From the NCBI RefSeq assembly GCF_016888515.1, contig NZ_JAFEJK010000001.1, positions 2,956,777 to 3,020,776 on the forward strand: a stretch of DNA of 64,000 nt, given 5' to 3'. Made by a program: the position numbers and the translations under genes. Positions 10,713 to 19,929 of this stretch are shown piece by piece (positions within the stretch are counted from its first letter, which is position 1; each line of letters starts with the position of its first letter). This stretch comes from Shimia biformata (GTDB lineage: Bacteria; Pseudomonadota; Alphaproteobacteria; Rhodobacterales; Rhodobacteraceae). The notes below the pieces were generated by a model. The model saw nothing but the letters and a program-made list of their open reading frames with translations. It was not told where the DNA came from and ran no database searches.

Positions 10713-11389
10713 GATCTGGCAGCCTTTTTCTTCAGAGGAGAATGCGCCGCGAACTCGGGTTCGAACAACAGGCCCACCATCGTATGGGTATCCGCGACCA
10801 CATCGACACGATGGGCTTCCAGCGACATCACCTCATCCTTGATGAAGGCGAAATAGCGGGCGGTCCAGCGGTCGAAGAACATCCGGGCAAGGAAATCCGG
10901 ATCGGGGTCGGCACCGTTCAGAAGCCGCATGTCATAATCGCCCAAATATTCGGCAAGCAGGTCGATCAGAGCCGCATCCGAGGTCGCAAACCGCTTTTGA
11001 AAATCCGAGTTCGGACGTCTGATATTCACCGATTCAGCATAGCGCCAGACCCGTTTTCCGGCGATCTGCAGCGTGTTGTCGGTGAACTCAAACAACAGTT
11101 GGGCCAGAATGTCTCCAAAGGGTTTTCCGGTCGCGCGCGGGCTGTCGCGATGAGCATTTCGTGCCCTTTCGGCGCCTTCGAAAATCAGCGCATTCAGGAT
11201 ATTTTCCTTTGATCCGAAGTAGTTGAACACAGTTGGCGGCGACACTTCCGAGGCTTCTGCGATCTCGGCCATGGTGGTCGCATCCACGCCCTGACGGGCA
11301 AACAGTTCGCTGGCATTGGACAGGATTTCTTGCCGCCGCCGCGCCTTCTTGCGGCCGCGCAGACCGGTGTCGGGGCTGTCTGTGCCCAT
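10709..11389 (-). CDS. TetR/AcrR family transcriptional regulator
   Basis: 226 residues from ATG 11389; an in-frame TTG at 11446 would add 19. The helix-turn-helix reads MAEIAEASEVSPPTVFNYFGSK after a basic RGRKKARRRQEI lead, typical of TetR. It is divergent from potA, with an AT-rich intergenic region holding an ATTGAC-N12-GTCAAT palindrome, and is coupled to the amidohydrolase gene. The likely role is local control of the transporter and the hydrolase, but the inducer is unknown. Confidence 0.88.
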   Translation of the reverse strand: MGTDSPDTGLRGRKKARRRQEILSNASELFARQGVDATTMAEIAEASEVSPPTVFNYFGSKENILNALIFEGAERARNAHRDSPRATGKPFGDILAQLLFEFTDNTLQIAGKRVWRYAESVNIRRPNSDFQKRFATSDAALIDLLAEYLGDYDMRLLNGADPDPDFLARMFFDRWTARYFAFIKDEVMSLEAHRVDVVADTHTMVGLLFEPEFAAHSPLKKKAARS

Positions 11390-11474
11390 TGCGTCTTGTG
11401 ATGTGCCCTGTGACGGCTGTGCCAATGTTCTGGCCCTCTCGCCCAAAAATTTTTTATCGCTATAAAAATTTTGT

Positions 11475-11498
11475 ATTGACTAAAGATGTTTTGTCAAT
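11475..11498. promoter_or_regulatory. Putative TetR operator between regulator and potA
   Basis: Inverted repeat ATTGAC-N12-GTCAAT within an unusually AT-rich 150-nt divergent intergenic region. The left arm contains TTGACT and the right arm, read on the minus strand, gives TTGACA; both are -35-like. A repressor here could cover both promoters. The repeat is seen; the regulatory role is inferred from layout. Confidence 0.5.
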
Positions 11499-11540
11499 CT
11501 CAATTATCGCAACCGCGACGACTGGGAAAACAGGATCCAC

Positions 11541-12605
11541 ATGATCGAGATCGAAAGCGCGACAAAGGTCTTCGGCACCGGCGAGGCCGCCTTCAGGGCG
11601 CTCAATGCCGTCAACGTGACCATTGCCGAAAACGAATTCTTCACACTTCTGGGGCCGTCGGGTTGTGGCAAGACCACGCTCTTGCGGTTGATCGCGGGGT
11701 TTGAACCGCCAACCATGGGCGCGATCAAGCTTGCCGGGGATGATATCACCCGGCTGCGCCCCGCCGAACGCCCGGTCAATACCGTGTTCCAGAACTACGC
11801 CCTGTTCCCGCACATGAGCGTGGCGGGCAACATCGCCTTCGGACTTGAAATGCTGGGCAAGCCCAAAGACGAGGTGGACAGCACGGTCGCCGAGATGCTG
11901 CGTCTGGTGAAGATGGAAGAGTTGAAGGACCGCCGCACCAGCGAAATATCGGGCGGACAGCAGCAACGCGTGGCCCTGGCGCGTGCATTGGCACCCCACC
12001 CCAAGGTTCTGCTTCTGGACGAACCGCTCAGCGCGCTGGACCTCAAGCTGCGCAAGGAAATGCAGATCGAGCTGAAACGGCTTCAGCATGAAACCGGCAT
12101 CACCTTTGTCTTTGTCACCCACGATCAGGAAGAAGCCCTGACCATGTCGGACCGGATCGCGGTCATGAATGGCGGCGAAATCCTGCAGATCGGCAACCCG
12201 AAAGAAATCTACGAACGCCCCTCGGCCCGGTTCGTGGCGAATTTCATCGGCGAGTCGAACTTCCTCGATGCCACCCTGAAAGGCGGACAGGTGACACTTG
12301 CCGCCGGCGGCACGTTTGACGTTTCGGTGCCCGATGGTGTGGCGGACGGGGCGGTGTCCGTGCTTTTGCGGCCCGAACATGTCGCCGCCCGCGCGGGCGC
12401 GGCGCAGGATGGCGAGATTGCAGCAACCGTGGACACGGTGGTCTATTCCGGCGAGGCGACAACGCTGCATCTGTCCCTGCCCACGGGCGAAAAGGTCAAG
12501 GCCAAGATCGGCAATGCGCCGCTGGGTGACGGAAGCCTGCCGAAAGAAGGCGACAGCGCCGCGCTGACCGTCGCCACCGGCGCGATCACCGTTTTGCGGG
12601 ACTGA
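11541..12605 (+). CDS. potA: Polyamine-type ABC transporter ATP-binding protein
   Basis: 354 residues. Walker A is GPSGCGKTT at 38-46, the Q-loop FQNYALF near 83-89, the signature SGGQQQR at 137-143 and Walker B VLLLDE at 156-161. A C-terminal TOBE-like domain follows from about residue 240 (LRPEHVAAR). PotA energises import of spermidine/putrescine-type substrates. The gene opens a potABCD operon; the gap to potB is only 4 nt. The family also includes transporters for other amines and carboxylates, so the substrate is not fixed. Confidence 0.92.
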   Translation: MIEIESATKVFGTGEAAFRALNAVNVTIAENEFFTLLGPSGCGKTTLLRLIAGFEPPTMGAIKLAGDDITRLRPAERPVNTVFQNYALFPHMSVAGNIAFGLEMLGKPKDEVDSTVAEMLRLVKMEELKDRRTSEISGGQQQRVALARALAPHPKVLLLDEPLSALDLKLRKEMQIELKRLQHETGITFVFVTHDQEEALTMSDRIAVMNGGEILQIGNPKEIYERPSARFVANFIGESNFLDATLKGGQVTLAAGGTFDVSVPDGVADGAVSVLLRPEHVAARAGAAQDGEIAATVDTVVYSGEATTLHLSLPTGEKVKAKIGNAPLGDGSLPKEGDSAALTVATGAITVLRD

Positions 12606-12609
12606 ACGC

Positions 12610-13542
12610 ATGGCCGAAACCCAGACATACCAGCCCGGAGAGCTTGAGGCAGAAGCCCGCGCCGCCGACAACCGCAGCCGCTGGCTGTTGTCGCTTCCGG
12701 CGGTCGTCATCATCACCTGCGCCGCGGCGGGACCGCTTCTGGTCATGGTGTTGTACTCCTTCCTGACCCCCGGCGATTACGGCAACGTCAAATGGCAGTT
12801 TTCACTGGATGGATGGACCAACATCTTTGTCCAGCGCGATATCTTCGACGACACGCTGATCTGGGCAGACGCCCATCTGTCGATTTTCTGGCGGTCCTTG
12901 TCGCTGTCGCTGATCACAACGATCCTGACCTTGCTTTTCGGAGTGCCGACAGCGTGGTTCATCGCCACACAGCCCGCGAACCGCCGCCAGTTCTGGCTGT
13001 TTCTGGTGACGGTGCCGTTCTGGACCAACCTGCTGGTGCGCACGATTGCGATTCAGGAGCTGATCCGCTCGGAAGGGGTCATCAACCTTGCGCTGATGAA
13101 GGTCGGACTGATCGACGAACCGATCCAGATGATGTTCACCGATTTTGCCATCGGCTTTGGCATGACCTATGTCTACCTGCCCTTGATGGTACTGCCGGTC
13201 TATGCCTCGGTCGACAAGCTGGATTTCCGGCTGGTCGAGGCGGCGCATGATCTTTATGCCGGGCGGTGGACCGCATTCCGCCGGGTGATCCTGCCGCTGA
13301 TCAAGCCGGGCATCATCGCCGGGTCGATCCTGGTCTTCATTCCCAGCCTCGGCGCCTATGTCACGCCGCGCGTCCTGGGCGGTGGCAAGAACCTGATGTT
13401 CGGCAACCTGATCGAATTGCAGTTTGGTGCGGGCCGCAACTGGCCGCTTGGCGCGGCCCTGTCGCTGATGCTGATGCTGGCGGTGATGGTGGCCCTGATC
13501 TGGTATGTGCGCGTCACTTCTCGGGAGCAGGCAGATGGCTGA
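12610..13542 (+). CDS. potB: Polyamine-type ABC transporter permease PotB
   Basis: 310 residues with about six membrane segments. The EAA loop, which contacts the ATPase, is EAAHDLYAGRWTAFRRVILP near residue 210. The N-terminus before the first helix is hydrophilic. It starts 4 nt after potA and its last 8 nt overlap the potC start, which fits a coupled operon. Substrate as for the whole transporter. Confidence 0.92.
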   Translation: MAETQTYQPGELEAEARAADNRSRWLLSLPAVVIITCAAAGPLLVMVLYSFLTPGDYGNVKWQFSLDGWTNIFVQRDIFDDTLIWADAHLSIFWRSLSLSLITTILTLLFGVPTAWFIATQPANRRQFWLFLVTVPFWTNLLVRTIAIQELIRSEGVINLALMKVGLIDEPIQMMFTDFAIGFGMTYVYLPLMVLPVYASVDKLDFRLVEAAHDLYAGRWTAFRRVILPLIKPGIIAGSILVFIPSLGAYVTPRVLGGGKNLMFGNLIELQFGAGRNWPLGAALSLMLMLAVMVALIWYVRVTSREQADG

Positions 13543-14362
13543 GAACTCACCCCTCAAAACCAAGGCGCGCGGCTATTCCGTAAAGACCCTGCCCGGCTTT
13601 TCCGTCGTCGCGCTGTTCACGCTTGTCGCGCTTTATGCCCCGATCGTGATCCTCGTCGTCTATTCCTTCAACCAGGGCACGTCGCTGGCGGTGTGGGAAG
13701 GCTTCTCATTGCGCTGGTATCAGCAGGCCGCTGCAAACGAAGCGGTTCAGGATGCCGCCCTACGCTCATTGATCCTTGCGATCTCGGCGGCATCGGTGGC
13801 GACGGTTGCCGCGACCATGGCGGCGCTGGCCACCACCCGCACCCGGCATTTCCCCGGTCGCACCATGATCTATGCGCTGATCAACCAGCCGCTGATGGTG
13901 CCCGAGATCGTGACCGCCGTAGCGCTTCTGATTGTCTTTGCCGCGATCAAGGTCTGGACCGGGCACACCAGCATGATCTACCTGATCGTCGCCCATACCG
14001 CGTTCTGCGTGCCCTTTGCCTATCTGCCGATCCGTGCCCGGCTTGAGACGATGGACAACTCTCTCGAGGCGGCGGCGCAGGACCTCTATGCCTCGCGCTG
14101 GCTGACCTTCCGGCGTGTCACCCTGCCGCTGATGTGGCCGGGGATCGTGGCGGGGCTGATGCTGGCTTTCGTGATCTCACTGGATGACGTGGTCATCACC
14201 GAGTTTGTGAAATCCGCCGGACAGGAAACCCTGCCGACCTATATGCTGGGCCAGCTGCGCCGCGTGGTCACGCCCGAGGTCAACGCGATCTCGACCGTGA
14301 TCCTTCTGGCGGGTGCGATCCTTGTCTCGCTGTTCTTCCTGCTGACCAACAGGCGCGTCTGA
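13535..14362 (+). CDS. potC: Polyamine-type ABC transporter permease PotC
   Basis: 275 residues from the ATG at 13535, chosen because it follows GGGAGCAGGCAG and gives a short overlap with potB; an upstream in-frame ATG at 13505 lies deep inside potB. Six membrane segments and an EAA loop EAAAQDLYASRWLTFRRVTL near residue 180. It pairs with PotB to form the channel of the importer. Confidence 0.92.
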   Translation: MAENSPLKTKARGYSVKTLPGFSVVALFTLVALYAPIVILVVYSFNQGTSLAVWEGFSLRWYQQAAANEAVQDAALRSLILAISAASVATVAATMAALATTRTRHFPGRTMIYALINQPLMVPEIVTAVALLIVFAAIKVWTGHTSMIYLIVAHTAFCVPFAYLPIRARLETMDNSLEAAAQDLYASRWLTFRRVTLPLMWPGIVAGLMLAFVISLDDVVITEFVKSAGQETLPTYMLGQLRRVVTPEVNAISTVILLAGAILVSLFFLLTNRRV

Positions 14363-14464
14363 CCTCAGGGGCGCCCAATATTGAACCGGACCGCGCAGAG
14401 CCCGGAACGAACAACCTCACCAAGACCCAACAAACAAACCGAAAACCCAACAAGGAGACGAACG

Positions 14465-15487
14465 ATGAAGACGATGATCGCAGCACTCTCTGCCCTTGGC
14501 CTTGCCGCTGGCGCGGCCTCGGCGCAGGAGTTGAACATCTATAACTGGGGCAACTACACCAACCCCAAGCTGATCGAAAAGTTTGAGGCCGAAACCGGCA
14601 TCAAGGTCACGATTACCGATTTCGACAGCAATGACACGGCGCTGGCCAAGGTCAAGGCCGGCGGGCACGGGTTCGACATCGTGGTGCCGACCCACACCTA
14701 TGTCCCGATCTGGATCAGCGAGGGCCTGCTGCTGGAAAGCCGCCCGGATCAGATGGAAAACTTCAAGAACATGGACCCCAACTGGGTCGACGTGAAATGG
14801 GATCCGGGTCGGCATTACACGGTGCCGTGGCAATGGGGCACAACCGGCGTCGTGGTCAACACCAAGTATTATGACGGCGACATCAATACCTCGGCCATCT
14901 TCATGGACCCGCCGGAATCGCTGCGCGGCAAGATCAACGTCGTGCCCGAGATGGGTGACGTCATGGCGCTGGCGATCATGTATTACGGCGGCGAACCCTG
15001 CACCGGCGACAAGGAAGTGCTGAAAAAGGTGCGCGACGGTCTGGTCGCAGCCAAGCAGCACTGGCTGGGCATGGACTATGGCAACCTTGAGAAATTCGCC
15101 AAGGAAGACCTCTGGGCTGGCGTGAACTGGAACGGCTCGACCTTCCGTATGCGCCTTCAGAACGAGACCATCGCCTATGGCTACCCGAAAGAGGGCTACC
15201 CGGTCTGGATGGACTCGGTCGCGGTTCTGAAGGACGCCAAGAACGTCGATGAAGCCAAGGCATTCCAGAACTTCATCATGGACCCGGAAAACGCCGCGCT
15301 GATCAGCGAATTCGCGCGCTATGCCAATGGGATCATGGGCTCCGAGGCGTTTATGCCCGCCGACATGATCACTGCGCCCGAGATCGTGATCCCGGCTGAA
15401 TTGAAGGACAAGGGTGTCTTCAACGAAACCTGCCCGCCGGATGTTCAGCAGATCTACACCCGCATCTGGACCGACCTCCAGAAGTAA
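14465..15487 (+). CDS. potD: Polyamine-type ABC transporter periplasmic binding protein
   Basis: 340 residues with a cleavable signal peptide ([20 protein letters not shown], cut before QELNIYNW). The mature start [10 protein letters not shown] and the [17 protein letters not shown] and [10 protein letters not shown] segments match PotD/PotF-type binding proteins. ATG 14465 is preceded by AAGGAGACGAACG. A strong terminator follows the gene, closing the potABCD unit. The bound substrate (polyamine or related amine) is inferred from family only. Confidence 0.9.
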   Translation: MKTMIAALSALGLAAGAASAQELNIYNWGNYTNPKLIEKFEAETGIKVTITDFDSNDTALAKVKAGGHGFDIVVPTHTYVPIWISEGLLLESRPDQMENFKNMDPNWVDVKWDPGRHYTVPWQWGTTGVVVNTKYYDGDINTSAIFMDPPESLRGKINVVPEMGDVMALAIMYYGGEPCTGDKEVLKKVRDGLVAAKQHWLGMDYGNLEKFAKEDLWAGVNWNGSTFRMRLQNETIAYGYPKEGYPVWMDSVAVLKDAKNVDEAKAFQNFIMDPENAALISEFARYANGIMGSEAFMPADMITAPEIVIPAELKDKGVFNETCPPDVQQIYTRIWTDLQK

Positions 15488-15504
15488 GCGCAGACTTGAC
15501 AACC

Positions 15505-15535
15505 AAAGTGGCCCCGCGCGGGCCACTTTTCTTTC
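15505..15535 (+). terminator. Intrinsic terminator after potD
   Basis: Perfect 9-bp stem AAGTGGCCC / GGGCCACTT with a CGCGC loop, followed by TTTTCTTTC. It lies 18 nt after the potD stop and separates it from the serine hydrolase. Confidence 0.85.
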
Positions 15536-15562
15536 ACCACCCACATTCAAAGCAAGGGTCCG

Positions 15563-16795
15563 ATGCCCGAGAGTTTCCGAAATTCAGACCCCGCCCCGCC
15601 GATCATGCAAGGCAGCCCCGTGCCCCCCGAATGGCGTGTCGCGGCATATGACTGGGACGCCCCGCCCTGGAACAGGTGGAGCTTTCAGCACATGCGTGAA
15701 CTGGTTCCGACGGTCCCTGTGCCGCGTGGCGGCACCGTCTGGGACCTGCCCGGTGCGGATGAGAATTGCGCAACCGGGGACATCACCTTTGCCCGTGGAA
15801 ACGGCGAAACCATCACCTGGGATGGCTTCCTGGACCTGTCCTATACCGACGCGACGCTGATCTGGCACGACGGGCGCGTCCTGAGTGAACGCTATTTCAA
15901 CAACATGACCCCGACGACCGAACATATCGCGTTTTCCGTGTCGAAAAGCGTGGTCGCAACGGTTGCTGGCATGTTGATCGACGACGGGCTTCTGGACCCG
16001 GACGCTCCGATCACCGATCCCCTGCCCGAACTGGCCCAGACCGCCTGGACGGGTGCCACGCTGGGTCAGGTTCTGGACATGACCAGCGGCGTCAAGTTCG
16101 ACGAAAGCTATGGAAACCCTGACGCTCAGGTCTTTCTTCTCGACGTCGCCGCCAATCTGAAACCGCTTTATCCCTGGATGAAACAGGACGAGGTTCCCGC
16201 CACGATCTGGGAGTTGATCCAAAGTCTGAAATCAACAGATGCGCCCCACGGCAGCCGCTTTGAATATCGCTCGATCGAGACTGACTGCCTGGGTTTCGCG
16301 ATGGAGCGGGTCTCGGGGCAGCGGTTGCCGCAATTGCTCTCGGACCGACTGTGGGGCCCGATGGGGGCGGAACGTGATGCCTGTTTCACCGTGGATCGCG
16401 GCGGGTTTGCCATGGCCGATGGCGGACTGAACGCAACCCTGCGCGATATGGCTCGGTTTGGCCGACTGCTTTTGGAAGACGGGCGGCGCGACGGGCGGCA
16501 GGTGGTGCCAAAAAGCTGGATCGACGACATCCGCCACGGGGCGCATGGGCTGGCAAACCAGCATTTGCGGGATTTCCTGCCCAATGGCCGCTATCGCAAC
16601 CAGTTCTGGATCATGGATGAAAATGGCCCGGCACACTTGAGCCTTGGCATCTTTGGCCAGCACATCCTTGTCGACCCCGAGACAGGCACGGTCGCCGTGA
16701 AATTCTCAAGCTGGCCGACCTTCCTCAGTGATGAGGGATGGGTCATGGACTGGGTGCGGGGCGTGCGGGCGGTTGTGGCCGCGCATTCGGCCTAG
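15563..16795 (+). CDS. Serine hydrolase, NylB-like (beta-lactamase fold)
   Basis: 410 residues of the penicillin-binding/beta-lactamase superfamily. The nucleophile motif SxxK is SVSK near residue 125, in FSVSKSVVATVAG. A Tyr-containing block FEYRSIETDCLG matches 6-aminohexanoate-dimer hydrolase (NylB) and its esterase relatives. No signal peptide is visible, which argues for a cytoplasmic esterase or amidase rather than a beta-lactamase. It stands 75 nt after potD behind a terminator, so it may use the imported substrate but is probably transcribed separately. Confidence 0.8.
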   Translation: MPESFRNSDPAPPIMQGSPVPPEWRVAAYDWDAPPWNRWSFQHMRELVPTVPVPRGGTVWDLPGADENCATGDITFARGNGETITWDGFLDLSYTDATLIWHDGRVLSERYFNNMTPTTEHIAFSVSKSVVATVAGMLIDDGLLDPDAPITDPLPELAQTAWTGATLGQVLDMTSGVKFDESYGNPDAQVFLLDVAANLKPLYPWMKQDEVPATIWELIQSLKSTDAPHGSRFEYRSIETDCLGFAMERVSGQRLPQLLSDRLWGPMGAERDACFTVDRGGFAMADGGLNATLRDMARFGRLLLEDGRRDGRQVVPKSWIDDIRHGAHGLANQHLRDFLPNGRYRNQFWIMDENGPAHLSLGIFGQHILVDPETGTVAVKFSSWPTFLSDEGWVMDWVRGVRAVVAAHSA

Positions 16796-16843
16796 GGGCA
16801 GCGGGCACGCAGAATGCCCGCTGACCTTCGTTGTTGGCCCAAA

Positions 16844-18058
16844 TCAGACGAAAGCCTGAAGCCCGGTTTGCGCCCGGCCAAGGATCAGCGCGTGAACGTC
16901 ATGCGTGCCCTCATAGGTGTTCACGGTCTCAAGGTTGACCATGTGGCGGATCACATGGAAATCCAAGGAGATGCCGTTGCCCCCGTGCATGTCCCGCGCC
17001 ATGCGCGCCACATCCAGCGCCTTGCCACAGTTGTTGCGCTTGATCAGAGAGATCATCTCGGGCGCGGCTTTTGCTTCGTCCATCAGCCGCCCGACCCGCA
17101 ACGCGGCCTGAAGGCCCAGCGCGATCTCGGTCTGCATATTGGCCAGTTTCAACTGGAAAATCTGGGTGTTGGCCAGCGGACGGCCAAACTGCTTGCGGTC
17201 CAGACCATATTGCCGCGCCGCATGCCAGCAGAACTCGGCCGCGCCCATCGCCCCCCAAGCGATGCCATAGCGGGCGCGGTTCAGACAGCCAAACGGCCCT
17301 TTCAGCCCTTCGACATTGGGCAGAAGCGCGTCCTCGCCCACCTCGACATTGTTCATCACGATTTCACCCGTGATCGAGGCCCGCAGCGATGCCTTGTTCT
17401 CGATCTTCGGCGCGGAAAGGCCCTTGGTGCCCTTGTCCAGAACGAACCCCTTGATCTTGCCACCATGGGCCTCGGACTTGGCCCAGACCACAAAGACATC
17501 CGCGATCGGCGCGTTGGAAATCCACATTTTCGACCCGTTCAGCACATAGCCGCCATCAGTTTTCCTGGCGGTCGTCTTCATGCTGCCGGGATCGCTGCCC
17601 GCGTCCGGCTCGGTCAGTCCGAAACAGCCGATGAATTCACCGCTGGCCAGTTTCGGAAGGTATTTCTGACGCTGTTCCTTGGTGCCATATGCATAGATCG
17701 GATACATCACGAGGCTCGATTGCACCGACATCATCGAGCGATAGCCAGAGTCCACGCGTTCAACCTCGCGCGCGACCAGACCATAGGTGACATAGCCAGC
17801 GCCGATGCCGCCATATTCCTCGGGAATCGTGGTGCCCAGAAGCCCCATCTCGCCCATCTCGCGGAAAATCTCGGGATCGGTTTCCTCTTTGGCAAACGCA
17901 TCGGTGACGCGCGGCATCAGCTTTTCGTCCGCATAGGCGCGGGCGGCGTCGCGCACCATGCGCTCTTCCTCTTCCAGCTGGGTTTCGATCAGGAACGGGT
18001 CTTCCCAGTTGAACGGGCCCAGCGCGGGCATGGATTGCGGGGACAGGTGTTCGGTCAT
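16844..18058 (-). CDS. gcdH: Glutaryl-CoA dehydrogenase
   Basis: 404 residues of the acyl-CoA dehydrogenase family. FAD and substrate motifs are [31 protein letters not shown] and the C-terminal [19 protein letters not shown], whose Glu is the catalytic base. [16 protein letters not shown] and the glutaryl-type C-terminus favour glutaryl-CoA dehydrogenase, which oxidises and decarboxylates glutaryl-CoA to crotonyl-CoA in lysine and glutarate breakdown. The divergent regulator and family III CoA-transferase nearby complete a glutarate module. Confidence 0.9.
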   Translation of the reverse strand: MTEHLSPQSMPALGPFNWEDPFLIETQLEEEERMVRDAARAYADEKLMPRVTDAFAKEETDPEIFREMGEMGLLGTTIPEEYGGIGAGYVTYGLVAREVERVDSGYRSMMSVQSSLVMYPIYAYGTKEQRQKYLPKLASGEFIGCFGLTEPDAGSDPGSMKTTARKTDGGYVLNGSKMWISNAPIADVFVVWAKSEAHGGKIKGFVLDKGTKGLSAPKIENKASLRASITGEIVMNNVEVGEDALLPNVEGLKGPFGCLNRARYGIAWGAMGAAEFCWHAARQYGLDRKQFGRPLANTQIFQLKLANMQTEIALGLQAALRVGRLMDEAKAAPEMISLIKRNNCGKALDVARMARDMHGGNGISLDFHVIRHMVNLETVNTYEGTHDVHALILGRAQTGLQAFV

Positions 18059-18101
18059 CTCGCGCCTTTCGAATCATTGCTTTGTTTAGCTAACGCCGAT
18101 A

Positions 18102-18121
18102 TTGCTCAAATTTCTGAGCAA
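18102..18121. promoter_or_regulatory. Putative operator of glutarate module
   Basis: TTGCTCA-AATTTC-TGAGCAA, a perfect 7-nt inverted repeat with a 6-nt centre, in the 128-nt region between divergent gcdH and the XRE-cupin gene. The size and symmetry suit a dimeric helix-turn-helix repressor. The role is inferred from position. Confidence 0.55.
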
Positions 18122-18186
18122 AGCGAGTGGAATTTTGTATCAGACCCGCTTAATGATGATTCGTGACGCTGCGTGAGGAAGAACCC

Positions 18187-18756
18187 ATGGACGAATACGA
18201 ATTTGATGTCGGCGCCCGCCTTCGGGACTTGAGAATCAAGGCCGGATTGTCCCAGCGCGGCCTGGCCGAGGCCGCCAGGGTTCCTCATGGGCAGATCTCG
18301 ATGATCGAAACAAACCGGTCCAGCCCCTCGGTGGCGTCCTTGCGCAGGATATTAGGCGGTCTTGGCACCAGCATGTCGGCGTTTTTCGAACCGGACACCC
18401 CCACCCCGACGCGCACCTTCTTTGCCGAGGACGAGTTGACGGACCTGACGTCGCGCCTCAGCTATGGCGGGCGCATGGTGTTGAAACAGGTGGGTGACGC
18501 CGAGGCACACGGGCTTCAGATCCTCAAGGAATACTATGCCCCCGGTGCCGACACCGGCGTGACCATGCTGGAACATGACGCCCATGAAGGCGGGGTCGTG
18601 ATCTCGGGTGAGATCGAGGTGACGGTGGGCGACAGCGTCCGGGTGCTGAGCGCGGGCGAGGCCTATCTGTTCGACAGCCGCGCACCGCACCGTTTCCGCA
18701 ATATCTCTGACAAACCGGCCGAGGTCATTTCGGCCTGCACGCCCCCCTATCTGTGA
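18187..18756 (+). CDS. XRE-cupin transcriptional regulator (PuuR-like)
   Basis: 189 residues. An N-terminal XRE helix-turn-helix lies at about 10-65 (LRDLRIKAGLSQRGLAEAA, then GQISMIETNRSSPSVASL), and a C-terminal cupin at about 110-185 (EGGVVISGEIEVTVGD, then HRFRNIS). ATG 18187 follows GAGGAAGAACCC; an in-frame GTG lies 8 codons upstream. This architecture senses a small carboxylate or amine through the cupin. It sits between gcdH (divergent) and the CoA-transferase (8 nt downstream), so a glutarate-type effector is likely but unproven. Confidence 0.85.
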   Translation: MDEYEFDVGARLRDLRIKAGLSQRGLAEAARVPHGQISMIETNRSSPSVASLRRILGGLGTSMSAFFEPDTPTPTRTFFAEDELTDLTSRLSYGGRMVLKQVGDAEAHGLQILKEYYAPGADTGVTMLEHDAHEGGVVISGEIEVTVGDSVRVLSAGEAYLFDSRAPHRFRNISDKPAEVISACTPPYL

Positions 18757-18764
18757 GGAAGAAG

Positions 18765-19874
18765 ATGAAGCCGCTTGAAGGACTGAAAGTTGTCGAACTG
18801 GCGCGTATCCTGGCCGGGCCATGGGCAGGACAGGCGCTGGCCGATCTGGGTGCCGAGGTGATCAAGGTCGAAAGCCCCGAAGGGGATGACACCCGGCGCT
18901 GGGGCCCACCCTTCATCGAGCGCGACGGCGACCGGACGGCGGCCTATTACTATTCCGCCAATCGCGGCAAAGCCTGTGTGACCGCGGATTTCCGCACCGA
19001 GGAAGGCCGCGCCAAAGTGATCGACCTGATCCGCGATGCCGACATCCTGATCGAGAACTTCAAGGTCGGCGGGTTGGCAAAGTACGGGCTGGATTACGAC
19101 AGTCTGAAAGAGGTCAATCCGCGCCTGATCTATTGCTCGATCACCGGGTTCGGGCAGGACGGGCCTTATGCAGAACGGGCGGGCTATGACTATCTGGTGC
19201 AGGGCATGTCGGGGCTGATGTCGATCACCGGGCCCAAGGATGGCCAGCCGCAGAAAGTGGGGGTTGCCGTGACCGATATCGTGACCGGGCTTTATGCCAC
19301 GACGGGTATCCTTGCTGCTGTCGAGATGCGCCACCGCACCGGGCGCGGTCAGCAGATCGACATGAGCCTTCTGGACTGCGGGCTGGCGATGCTGGCAAAC
19401 CAGACGATGAACTATCTTGCCACTGGTGACAGCCCGGTGCGGCTGGGCAATGTCCATCCCAATATCACCCCCTACGAGGTGGTTGAGGTCGCGGATGGGC
19501 ATATCATCCTTGCGGTGGGCAATGACCGGCAGTTTCAACGTTTCTGCACCGTGATCGACCGCGCGGATCTGGCCGGGAACCCGGCCTATCAGACCAATGC
19601 GGGCCGGGTTGCGGGACGCGACGGGCTGATCGCCGCGATCACGGCGACCCTGTCGGCATGGAGCAAGGCAGACATTCTGACAGCGCTTGAGAAAGCCACC
19701 GTTCCGGCCGCCCCGATCAATTCGGTCGGCGAGGCTTTTGAAGACCCACAGATCGTAGCGCGGGGGATGCAGATCTCGCCGGAAGGGGTGCCCGGCGTGC
19801 GGGGGCCGTGGGTGTTTTCAGACGCGGAACTGGCGTTGGAGCGTTCCGCACCGGTGCTGCCCAAGGGTAAGTGA
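18765..19874 (+). CDS. Family III CoA-transferase, probable succinyl-CoA:glutarate CoA-transferase
   Basis: 369 residues of the CaiB/BaiF (formyl-CoA transferase) family. The start MKPLEGLKVVELARILAGPW and the catalytic Asp142 in AERAGYDYLVQG are typical. ATG 18765 follows GAGGAAGAAG, and the gene begins 8 nt after the regulator. Next to glutaryl-CoA dehydrogenase the likely job is activation of glutarate to glutaryl-CoA, as for mammalian SUGCT; this is inferred from context. A dispersed repeat element begins directly after the stop codon. Confidence 0.8.
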   Translation: MKPLEGLKVVELARILAGPWAGQALADLGAEVIKVESPEGDDTRRWGPPFIERDGDRTAAYYYSANRGKACVTADFRTEEGRAKVIDLIRDADILIENFKVGGLAKYGLDYDSLKEVNPRLIYCSITGFGQDGPYAERAGYDYLVQGMSGLMSITGPKDGQPQKVGVAVTDIVTGLYATTGILAAVEMRHRTGRGQQIDMSLLDCGLAMLANQTMNYLATGDSPVRLGNVHPNITPYEVVEVADGHIILAVGNDRQFQRFCTVIDRADLAGNPAYQTNAGRVAGRDGLIAAITATLSAWSKADILTALEKATVPAAPINSVGEAFEDPQIVARGMQISPEGVPGVRGPWVFSDAELALERSAPVLPKGK

Positions 19875-19923
19875 CGGGGGCGCTGCCCCCGCACCCCCGG
19901 GGTATTTGCGACCAGCAAAAAGG
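19875..19923. repeat. Dispersed intergenic repeat, copy 1
   Basis: Contains the hairpin GGGGGC-GCT-GCCCCC followed by CACCCCCGGGGTATTTGCG and ACCAGCAAAAAGG. The same order, inverted, occurs at 26126-26189, and its tail recurs at 35616-35637. This copy fills the gap between two convergent genes, so it may also act as a bidirectional terminator. Confidence 0.6.
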
Positions 19924-19929
19924 CGCGGC

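Noticed and set aside
16814-18166. Open frame of about 450 codons opposite gcdH
   Set aside because: gcdH on the minus strand has complete acyl-CoA dehydrogenase motifs; the other strand has none.
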